A stretch of 64,000 bases of DNA, from the NCBI GenBank assembly GCA_023014365.1, contig JAEBUN010000036.1:361189-425188 (forward strand), written 5' to 3'. Each line of letters begins with the position of its first letter. Position 1 is the first letter of the stretch. This stretch comes from Lepiota brunneoincarnata. Its lineage: Eukaryota > Basidiomycota > Agaricomycetes > Agaricales > Agaricaceae. The notes under the pieces were generated by a model, which saw only the letters and a list, made by a program, of their open reading frames with translations, searched no databases and was not told the origin of the DNA. Made by a program: the position numbers and the translations under genes. Below, piece after piece: positions 47,101 to 57,513 of this stretch.

Positions 47101-49676
47101 ATGTTGCTAGATTTCATATCTTTTGTTTCTAGTTTCGTCTGGGAAGCGCCTTCTGCAGCTCCTAGTGGCACCGAACCCGCGCCGGCTGATACCACTCATG
47201 TGGAACAACAGAACTCCATGGGAGTAACTGGTATGCGTTTGAGCACAAGCTTGATATTCCATAGGTCATATTAGGCTTCTCAGGTGCACAGAGCCAGGAG
47301 CAATCCACCGGGTTATTCGCAGGTGCTCACCATTTTGTGATCAACAATTCTACTATTACCGAAAACCTGATTGAGACCGGGAGGGTCGGTATGCAGATAG
47401 TGTCCCACATGTATAGTGTCTGAGATGCTGATCCATCGGCTTATAGCAATCCAGCTCCTTGAGCATCGGAGAATATCTGGTGCGGAGGTAGACTCCTCCG
47501 CTCGATATCCTCCACCTTCGTGCCATCCAGACACCCGAAAGGAACTCAGGGGAAAGATCACAACATGGCTCACTGACACTCAGCGGCACTGGCGTATGCT
47601 CTGGCTTTTAGGCCCCGCTGGTGTTCGGTAAGTCCGCGGTCGCGCAATCCGTTGGTGAACACTCCCGAGACATCGGTCGACTTGGTGCCGCGTTCTTCTT
47701 TTTCCAGGCTGAACGACCGAACGATCCCCTTCGTGTCATTCCCACTCTCGCATATCAACTTGCTGTTAATTCCCCCCGATTATAAACGCCTGGTCACACA
47801 GCTTACTTGCGGATGATTCAACAATTCTCGAGGAAAAACCTGCGCTCTCAGTTCAAGAAACTCCTTATTGAGCCGTTCACTACCTTGAAAGCTCGCGGGT
47901 TGTTAGTACCGACCAGCCGTTGTTGATCATCTTGGACGGACTAGACGAATGCAAGGGAGAGGAGGCCCAATGCGAGTTCATTGAGCTTATCAATGAACAT
48001 GTTCGGCTCATCGACACGTTCCCCCTTCTTTGGATGATCTGCAGCCGGCCAGAGTGGCATTGAAACGTCTACTTCGAAGAACAGATTTCGAAATTAATTG
48101 CAAACGCGAGGAACTATCCGTTGATGACCCTGAGGCTCAAAGGGACGTCCGTCATTTTCTTCGAGGCGGTTTCGATAATATTCGTCAGCGATATTGGGAT
48201 ATCATTGACGTCGAGGAGGATAAACCATGGCCTACGAAAACCGAGTTGCTCTGCGACTAGCCACAACAGCATCTGGGCTCTTCATTCTTGCTTCGACTGT
48301 ACTCAAATTCATCGGTGATGAGGATGTTGATGACCCAGTCGCACAGCTGGAAATCTGCTTGAGATTTTTTGCGGGATCGCAGATGCTCGGAGCGGTTAAT
48401 CCCTTGCATGCACTAGACCCTCCTCTACCGGCGAATCCTTTCTGATGTCCCGACTCATACACTCCCGACTACGATGCGCATCCTAGGCTTCTGTATCCTT
48501 TATTCCAACACATTACCCGCGCAATCGATCTCAAATTTATATTACCTGAGCCGAAGTTCATTTTATGGTTCCCTTCGAAGGTTGCACTCTGTACTCTACA
48601 TCCCCCCACCTGCCAAAGCTCACGACCAGCACTTGCGATTTTATCATGCTTCATTCGGTGACTTCTCAGTGACTCGAGTCGCTCTGGACAATCTGTATTA
48701 AACGTGGCAAAAGTGCGCAGTGAGTTTGCCCTATTCTCGCTCCGGTGGTATAAACTGTTCTAATGAGAGGTGTTGTACACTGGATGGTGAGTCAATACTA
48801 TGCATCTGGCAACTTGGCCTCATATATCAGCTTTCGGCAGACAAGAGTCTATGTTGCGCCTCCTCCATAGAGCTCGAGAGAATGACAGGAGTCACTGAAG
48901 AAATAAGTTATTTCCACAATCAACACTCTCCTTTGTGGAGGAGCAACATCTGGGATACCTGTTCCCATGGCAGCGATGAGGACACTGCACATGTGGTCAC
49001 AGAGCTTTGCCAATTCCATTTCTGTCACCTTTCAGGCCACTCCTACGATCCCAATTTTGCCCGCTTTGTCAACTGGCTGTACTCCCTGGTCAGTTCTAGT
49101 TTTTTATTATTGTCCATACGTGCATTGATGAAGAATCTACTGGTTAGGGCGATAATGGACTAATAAGGCTTTCACCAGGCTGCGACACGGATTACAAAAT
49201 CCTGGAGAAACATGGGCGACCAACACCGCCGGCGGTTGTTTCCTCTGGTGAGTATTCGTGACTGCTTCCGGGTCCTTGTTCAACGGGGCTCACTACACTG
49301 TGCTTTCAGCCTACTAAGGGCATTCTTTTCAGTTACATATCCCTCATTGTGAGAATAATCCATTTCTGAGACCTAAGGGTATGTTTCTTCTTGGGTCATA
49401 ATGGACGGTCATGCTTGGTTGAATTCACCTACAACCGACACAATGCTGTATATGGAGCTACGACGCAGGTAGGGCTGAATTTTGTTGATAATGCATGTAC
49501 GTACAATATATGCGTGTCTGAGCAGGGCTCTGCACGATAACTTGTTATTATTTCCCCCGGACCTTGAGCAATATACTGTATACATCCGCTATCGGCAGCT
49601 TCGCTTATGCTCATGGTACCCCGCGGTGGACCAAGAGGATCTGTGTATTATCAACAAGCCCAGGTCGCTCACCTGA
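47101..49676 (+). CDS. NACHT-domain NTPase, frame-disrupted
   Basis: The plus-strand pieces follow the usual Agaricomycete NACHT order. N-terminal part: GLFAGAHHFVINNSTITE near 47310. Linker: ARYPPPSCHPDTRKELRGK near 47500. Walker A: LGPAGV followed by GKSAVAQSVGEHSRD near 47615. Walker B: LLIILDGLDECKGEEAQ near 47925. Sensor region: FPLLWMICSRPEWHLKRLL near 48030. Winged-helix side: TTASGLFILASTVLKFIGDE near 48260, then HLRFYHASFGDFL near 48640. The family tail continues through ELERMTGVTEEISYF (48870), FARFVNWLYSLVS (49065) and YTVYIRYRQLRLCSWYPAVD (49580) to a stop at 49674. NACHT proteins are STAND NTPases; in fungi they control vegetative incompatibility and related self/non-self responses. 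Many one-base shifts break the frame, including an extra C inside the Walker A codons (GTTCGGTAAG) and shifts near 47725, 47845 and 47900. Pseudogene or error-rich consensus cannot be told apart here. Confidence 0.75.
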
Positions 49677-49870
49677 TGGGGGAGTCAAGAGCCACCACAT
49701 TAATGGCTAACAAGGGTTGTGGGGCTCGTCAATTTCCCAGAATGGAAGGTGGGCGACTCATTTGAGGCAAATTTCAGCCACGCGTGTGTGCAACCCACAT
49801 CCCGTGACAAGCAGACCTTGAAACCGACCACCCACCGTTGCTCTCTTGCTCTCGCAGCTGTATTAGTATA

Positions 49871-52800
49871 ATGGGTCAGTATTCTCTTTCCTTACAACGA
49901 AACGCTGCCTTATAACCCCTTCTTCTTCCCAGGTATCCCAAAGGTTCGTCCTATTGCTCAAATGGTATACATATGGCCTTAGCTTGTCCAAACACCCAGT
50001 TCTTCCGCTACATCTCGTAAGCCGTCTCGCCATTCAGCTTAATGAGCACTTTCTCATCGGAATGCAGCGAACGTTATCCTTTGACTTCGCAACTAATCCA
50101 AGAAAATAAGATCCCAGAATTGGTTCGTCTCATTGCGCTATTAACCGGGGGTTTCGTTCTGACCTACAAACAGATAATCTATACCTTGATTTCAATGGCA
50201 TCATCCACAATTGTAAGCCGCTGTTGGTTTCCCATTCCATTCCTTCCTCTGACCTTTGTCTCTAGGTTCTCATCCCAATGACGAAGACGCTCATTTCAGG
50301 CTTTCTGAGGATCAAATATTCACGTCAATCTTCGCTTATGTTGACCACCTTTTCAGCAAAATCAAGCCAAAGAAACTTTTCTTCATGGCCGTTGATGGTG
50401 TTGCCCCTCGCGCAAAAATGAATCAACAACGAGGCAGGGCGTTTCCGCACTGCGAAAGAGGCGAAAGAGGTCAGGGAGAAGGGCGCTGAGCAAAGGAGAA
50501 AAGTTGCCAGATGAGAAGGCATTGATAGCAACTTGTATTACACCTGGTCCGTTCTTGGCTTTGGCCTACTCTTTTTTTTGCCGGTTTCAGTTGACTCCGC
50601 TGACTCCTTTTCCATAGGCACTCCGTTCATGACTCGCCTATCCGACAGCTTGCGCTACTTCATCAACAAGAAGATATCAGAGGATTCCGATTGGCGGGGT
50701 ATCGAAGTCGTGTTGTCCGGGCATGAAGTCCAGGAGAGGGCGAGCACAAGATCATGGAGTATATCCGATTGTCCCGCGCACAGCCGGACTACAACCCCAA
50801 CATCCGGCATTGTTTATATGGTTTGGATGCGGACCTTATTATGCTTGGGTTGTTGAGCCATGATCCGCATTTCTGTTTGTTACGAGAGGAAGTCAAGTTT
50901 GGCTCCTGGGTCGAGGAAGAAGAACAATACGAGGTGCGCTGCTCCCGTTTCTTTTCGCATTATGCAGTCAGTTTTGATTGTGTGAATTAGTCTGGAGTCG
51001 ATCAATTTCTATCTACTTCACCTATGCCTGATGCGCGAGTATCTCGACCTCGAATTCCGAGATATCGAGCCAGTGCTGCCGTTTGACTACAACTTGGAGC
51101 GCATTATTGATGATTTCATTTACTTGCCGTGTTCGTTGGGAACGATTTCCTGCCTAATCTTCCCGACTTGCACATTCATGAGAACGGTCTGGAGAGGTTG
51201 TTTGAGGTGTATAAGAAAGTTTTGCCTGGCCTTGGTGAGTCTCTCGCCTTAACGGTGGTGACAGTGGGTTAATTCAGATCCTAGATGGTTATATCAACGA
51301 GGGGTGGTATCATAAACACGAGGCGCCTGCAAGTCATTCTTGACCAGATGGCGCAATGGGAACAAGAGGTATTTGAGAAGGAGTACGCGGATCTGAATTG
51401 GTTCAAGGGAAAGCAAGCAAAACACATGAAAGAGATGGAGATGGGCCGTAAGCGGTCAAAGCTGGGTATGTTATTCCGACTCTTGACATCCCTATTTCCC
51501 GCCACTCATGCTTTAATACACCGGAAGTGTTGACGAAACCGCAACGAGAAATATTCGACAAAGTCAAGGCATATGTCCTCGGGAGTCGACGTAAACCTCT
51601 ATCGAAAGCCGGCACCCTGTCTATGCTCAACACATTCCCCGCTCGTGAGCGCGCGTTTATCAGTCGTCTCGCTGAGGATCTGCACCTCAGTATCCGGTGG
51701 GATGAATATGACGAGGACGATAATAGCATTCTTACGTGGCATTTACCTGGCATGCTGGAGGATGGTTACATCGAAGAAGATCTAGAAAAAAGTGTGAAAG
51801 GGAGTGCGGGCATCGTAGAACAGAACGGCGAGGAACCGCCGGATAGTGAGTGGGAGGATGTGGAAACGTCTGAAGAGGGAGATGATGAAGAGAGTCGGGC
51901 AGCTGTCGACAGAGTGTTGGGGAAGTATGAAAAGGCGGCCGGTATTTGATGATGAAACGGATGGCGGGTTCGAGGCGAGGTATGAAAAGTCCATCAAGGA
52001 GAAGATGGCTGAGTGGAAAGAGGGGTTACTACCAGGTACGTTCCGCTTGATAATTGATAATCCCTGGTGCTCATTTTACTTCTTAGGGTAAATTGGAGTT
52101 CTCGTACGATGACCCCGAGGCGATGGGCGATTTGGTGTATAGATACATTGAGGGGTTGCAGTGGGTGATGCATTATTATTACAGCGGAGTCGCATCCTGG
52201 GGGATGGTTTCTACAACTATCATTATGCCCCCCGCATATCCGGTAAGTCATTGTTAGCCCATGAATATCACGGAATGCTCAAAGTCGTTGGTAGATTTAC
52301 GCGGTGTCGATCAATTGACTTTCAAATTCGATCTTGGGAAGCCCTTCAAGCCGTTCGAGCAGCTTATGGGGGTTTTGCCTGTGGCTAGTAAAGAGCATAT
52401 CCCAATGGCGTTTCAGGATCTGATGTATGATTCCAACTCGCCCATCCTGGACTTCTACCCCATCGAATTCGAGCAGGATCTCAACGGGAAGAAGCAAGAC
52501 TGGGAAGCTATTGTAAAGATTCCATTTATCGAGGAAACTAGGTTACTGAAAGCTATGGCTTGTAAGTTTACCCCCTCTCTTTTACGCGTGTACGACGTTA
52601 TCTCATTTTTACTTTAGCCAGGGAGCATAGACTGACGCAGGAAGAGCGTCGACGTAACTCCTGGGGCACCAGCACGAGGTTCAGCTACGATCCAAGCGAA
52701 CCAACAGTATACCCCTCTTCCCTCCCTGGGTTCTTCCCGCCCATCTACCGCTGCTATTGCAAAATGGAGCCCTTTGATCTCCCGACGCTCGATGGCTTGC

Positions 52801-55125
52801 ATCTTGTGCCCGGCCTCTGCGACGGGGTGTTCCTGGGCGCGGAAGCGCTCGCGGGCTTCCCTTCACTCAAGACTCTCCCTCACACAGCCGTGTTGGACTT
52901 GCACGGTGTCAATGTGCATGGATCCGAGTCGCGCAACCGATCTATGATCCTCAAGATGGGGAACCCTTATGAGGGTGTTCGAACCGAGGAAATTGCGCGC
53001 AGGATGATTGGCGAACGGACTTTTATGGGTTGGCCGTTCCTCCAGGAAGGGCTTGTCGTTGCCATCTCGGACTCGCTTTTCAAGTATGAAAAGCTTAGCA
53101 TCATACCCAACGTTCCGCCCAAGGTTATCTCGAACCCGCATGGACCTCAGGGTTTATCGCATTGGAAGGGCAAAGCTGAGCGGATTGAAACGGTTTATTC
53201 GAAGAAGTGTGCTGTGTTGACGGGGAGTGTGGAGGTGTTGTTGCACGTGAGACCGTTGAAGGGGTTGAAGAGGCTTGAGAATGGAGCTTTGGTGAAAGAT
53301 TACGAGGAAGCGAACAAGGAGGTTGAGCAGGCTGTGCAGATGTGCCTGGGTGAGATTGCTTCGGAGGATCCGAGGTTTATGGAGAGGGAGCCACCACCGT
53401 TGAGCGAGGAGTTTCCGGAAGGGAGTAAGGTGTTTTTCCTTGGGGAACATGCGTATGGTGTTGCGGCTCAGGTTACGGCAACGATGGAGAGGAGCTTATC
53501 TGTTATGCTTGCTGTGAGTTGTTTCTCGGGATTCTTGGGCGTTTAGTGGAAGAGCTTATCATTCTTATCTTTGCTAACAGTTCTTCCCTTCTGAGAAATC
53601 GGAGATTGAGAGGTTCAAGACGATTGTGGACAATCGGAAGGCGTCGAGGTACTTGCCATCGTTCAAAGCTGCGGAGGCTGTGGGTATCTCTTCGCGAGCG
53701 CTCTCGAGGATTGCCTCGAGTTTTATGGTAGTTTCTGGGCATGATAAGCAGAAGAACAATTTGGGGCTTAGTTTGAAGTTTGAGGCGAAGGCGTTGAAGG
53801 TGGTTGGTTATACGAGGAAGGATGGCAGACACTGGGAGTACAGCGACAAGGCAGTAGAGCTGGTTCAAGAGTACAAGGTGAGAGTTTTATTTAATTATCT
53901 AGTCCTCCCTGCTGGATGATTGATTAATTTTGGCGCCAGGCCAATTTCCCTGAGATTTTCAGGTGCTTAGATGCAGACGGCGATGCGATGGCGGTTGCGT
54001 CTGAAGTCTTTAGAGGCCACAAGCCGGAGGAGAGGGTTAGGGAGGTCCGTTCGTGGTTGAAAGCGAGGGGTGTGACGGGTTTGGAGCCTGTGTCCCTCTT
54101 CTGTGACCAGCTGTCCAAGGTGAGTGGTGGTTTCGAGTTTTTATTGAAGTCCTTGTGCTGATGGGTGTTTATAGGAAACGGTCTTAGAACTGGAGCAACT
54201 GGCTGATTCGATAACCAAGAGCAAGTCGCCATCAGAGTTCAAGAAGGCCATTGTCAAGGGTATACCGAGACAGGCTGTCCTTAAGCCCGCGCATACGGTA
54301 TACAGATTACAAAACCAAAAGTTTGCGCTGGGAGATCGTGTGACGATGGTCAGGGATTCTGGTGCTGTTCCGTTGTCCGTCAAGGGGGTTGTTATTGGGC
54401 TCAATTCCAACTCGATGGACGTTATTTGGGATGTCCCGTTCATGGCTGGTGTAACGCTGGGCGACAGGTATATAATTTTTCTCTTAATGTAAAAAGACGA
54501 AACGATGTTGATTGATTATACAGGTGTTCGGCGTACCGAGGGATGACGGTCGAGTTTAATTCGTGCCTCAATTTATCGAATCCTCAGTTTGTAACGTCCA
54601 CGAATCCAAAAGCTCCCCCGCCACCGCCCATCACTACTCCGTTTAAGCCTCGTTATGGACCTCATCCTCTTATCCAGCCTAGTCCTGGACAAAATGCGGC
54701 TGCGGGCTTCCGTCCCGCACCACAGCCGAGGTAAGGATTATTCTATTCGGTATAGGCACTATCACTGAGGCGCGCACATTAGTCAATCTGCTCCCATAAA
54801 GATCATGAGTAACCCTAATCGCACAAGAGGGAATCATGTCAATGGGCGTGGTGGGCATCTACCCACTCCCATGAACCAGGTAGTTGCGAATGGGCGCGGT
54901 GGGCCGACGACCAACCATGTTGTGAATAGTAGTGGACGAGGAGGACATGTGCAGCCTAGCTCGACTGCTGAACCGACTTTTTCGGGCCCTCCCGCGAATG
55001 TGTTCAGGGGTCTAGGGCGCGGCAGGGGTCACCCTCGCGGACGGGGAATCATTTCTGGATTTGTTCCTCGGGCAGCGCCAAGAGGCGGTATGAGGGGAAG
55101 GGGACGAAGTCCTGTCGTGTCTTAA
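49871..55125 (+). CDS. 5'-3' exoribonuclease 1 (XRN1)
   Basis: Many exons, the first ones tiny: MGIPKFFRYIS is spread over the exons at 49871-50016. The XRN_N nuclease domain shows [29 protein letters not shown], the [15 protein letters not shown] block and [19 protein letters not shown]. The middle part shows [13 protein letters not shown] [20 protein letters not shown], the [12 protein letters not shown] block, [20 protein letters not shown] and NSPILDFYP. Then come the Xrn1-specific beta-barrel and SH3-like regions ([68 protein letters not shown]) and an Arg/Gly-rich disordered tail ([15 protein letters not shown]). The product, about 1,400 residues, degrades decapped mRNA in the cytoplasm. 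At least eight single-base shifts are needed in the N-terminal half, mostly in homopolymers; the second half reads cleanly. Given how conserved XRN1 is, these look like consensus errors. Confidence 0.92.
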
Positions 55126-55553
55126 GTATGTAGTTAAATAACACGTGATCACAGACGTTGAGTCATGCTTGTATTCATTAAACCGGCCCTTGGCGAACGT
55201 CGTGTGCCAATGAGCTGACAGAGAAGCGAAACGGAACCGATTAATCAAGTTGCAGAGCGAATGTTTTTATTTTTTTGTTGCAGAGTGTGAGAGCACATAC
55301 GGTCAAAATGGGGCACAATGTCTGATGGGAATCCACAATCTGCCAAAAACCGGCTCTTTGCATCTCCTAACTCTTAAGGGATCCACTGATTGCGACCGAA
55401 ATCCCGTCAGGATTCTATTCTGCTTGGCTTCCGTGCTACCTGTCAAGTGGCTGGAAATTAAACAAAATGACCCAAACTTGTGCATAAGGGGGGGGGAGGG
55501 TCGGACCCAAACTCCTTGCTCGTCTCTTCTTGTGCTCAGAGGACATTCCGGCC
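55126..55553. other. Intergenic region (XRN1 3' end to SLATT gene promoter)
   Basis: 428 bases with no gene. A CACGTG-like cacgtga occurs at about 55142-55148 and a G run near 55489-55495. Confidence 0.5.
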
Positions 55554-57091
55554 ATGGACCGACCTGATCCCGCTCAGTCCGCGCCTGGGGGTGGTGGTTC
55601 TAGCTCAGGCAACCCAGCACCGGCACCAGCGGCACCAGCACCAGCACCAGCACCAGCACCAGCACCAGCGGTTACTCAGCCAGCTTCAGCGCCCGTCGCT
55701 GGTCCAAGTTCGGAACCCGCTCCGCCTCCTCGACCCCCTAATCCCGAGGTTGGACATGCGCCTGCCTCGCAGCAGCAGCCCGCTCATGAGCAGACCTCGC
55801 ATCCGGTGATGGGCACCGATACGCCCACGCCTACTCAGCACTCCTTTGAACCTGGGACTGGTCCCGCGCTTGCACCTGCGCCTGTGCCCCCCAGTGTGCC
55901 CGCCCAGCAGACGATGGAGCCCGGTGCGAGTACGGTGTCCAGGCCTGTTCAACAGACCTCGGAATCCGCAATCAGTCCAGTACGAAGGCCCGCTACCGGA
56001 TCGACTCTTGGAGGTCCAGCGTCAAATAACGTTCATCCCATGTCCGACCCTCCGACTCCCCCTCCCCCTGCCGTTCGTCCAGCTCTTCCGCAGTTACAGA
56101 GCGCACGATCAGGGGCTACGCGGTCAATGAGTGCTGTGAATGTTGCGTCGTCGATAGAGAAGCTAGAGGATGTGGATACGTTGTCAGGTTTGGGGTTACC
56201 CGAGTTGCAGAGGGATAGTGCGGTGCGCACAAATCATCCACTACCAGCGCTGCCTCAGGCTCGTTGGCGGATCCTGGATTACCGCGTCGCCCGAGGACGT
56301 TGGAAGGTCTTTTGCCGGGGTCGGCTACTAGGAGATCAGGCATTGACTGGATTGTCCCTGTCGATGACAAGGTTAAAAGGTCCTTTTCTCTTCCTTTTCC
56401 AACTCTCTGAAACATGATACCCCACAGCCTCTGCGCAAACGGACAGTTGGAGAACGTATACAGCCTACCCTCGCGATTGCCATTGCTGAACGTGATAAAT
56501 ATGCGGCGAAAGCGAAAGCGACTGGATTTGCGCTGAATGCTGCCATTGGACTCCAGGTCATTTTGGGTTCCTTAACGACAGGGTTATCTGCAGTAGCAAC
56601 GACTGGCAGACAGGTGCGATCAACTCAAACTCTGAAAGACTGCAGGATCGCATAAACTGATTGATTGATGTTTTTTTTTGTTTCTTGGGATTTAGACCGC
56701 TGTTCAGACGACTATTTTAGGTATGTCATTACCGGTTCCACTCGAGAAATATATTACTGATGAACGTCTGTCTGGATAAGGTGGCCTGGCGACTCTTGTC
56801 GCTTCCTATCTCGCGCGAGCACGAGGATCCAACGAGCCGGAGTTATCAATCACACGTGTGAAAGACCTGGAACACTTCATTCGCGAGGTTCAGGCTTTCC
56901 AACTGGACCGCGGACACGTTGACACTAATGAGTGGGATAAAGAGCTTGACCGGTTCCGTCGTCAGTTTGAAGAACTTTTGGGTAATGCGAGCGGGTAGGT
57001 TTGAGACCTCTTTCCGGGGATGAGCTTTTTTGGGGATTACGACTAATGACATGCCGAAAACAGGGAAAGGAAGCTGGCCCCGCCTGCCTGA
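55554..57091 (+). CDS. SLATT_fungal domain protein (two-helix membrane effector type)
   Basis: Starts at ATG 55554 (MDRPDPAQSAPGGGG). The first exon (to 56371) is a Pro/Ala-rich disordered region with an Ala-Pro repeat. It then carries SSIEKLEDVDTLSGLGLPEL and, after a frame shift near 56280-56300, SPRTLEGLLPGSATRRSGID. Exon 2 (56428-56613) gives LRKRTVGERIQPTLAIAIAE and the first hydrophobic helix NAAIGLQVILGSLTTGLSAV. Two following exons give TAVQTTILG and GLATLVASYLARARG (second helix), then ELSITRVKDLEHFIREVQAF and FRRQFEELLGNAS. The last exon (57064-57091) ends ERKLAPPA. The paired helices and the ITRVKDLExFIRE block fit the fungal SLATT family, related to the two-helix effector domain linked to SMODS and SLOG sensors in bacterial conflict systems. 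Its function in fungi is unproven. Confidence 0.78.
55617..55672 (+). repeat. In-frame Ala-Pro tandem repeat (caccag/cggcac units)
   Basis: Repeated caccag and variants encode alternating Ala and Pro near the start of the SLATT protein. Confidence 0.75.
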
Positions 57092-57513
57092 GCCGTGCGT
57101 CGCGTCTCTGCACACCCACGGTGCTTTATTTCTTTGACATACATATTCGTTTAAGTGTTTTCATCTTTTTCCTATACCCACTCATTCTTCTATCTATCGC
57201 GTCGTTCTATAGTAGGACTCAGCGCCCCTTGTTGATCGCCTGTGTAGAATATTTATCAAACGTGGAACATAGCTCGCGTGAAAACATATCACATGCCGAT
57301 ATCCGAGAGGGAATAATGCCACCCGTCTGTTTCCTCACGAGGTCATGGAGCAAAGCTTCTTTGTGCGATTCCACCGGTGAATCGATCAGCAAAGTGGCAA
57401 TGGGTGGGAGAGCCCTGTCCTAAAATATGCTCCCTCACAGGTCTGTTTTAGCTCTTTTCTCCCCCCTTTCTTCGTTCCTATTCTATCTTCATCCGAAACA
57501 TTCCAGAGGTCAA
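57092..57513. other. Short intergenic region
   Basis: About 420 bases between the SLATT gene and the UNC93-like gene. The T/C-rich sequence at 57440-57500 probably belongs to the promoter or leader of the latter. No gene. Confidence 0.5.
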
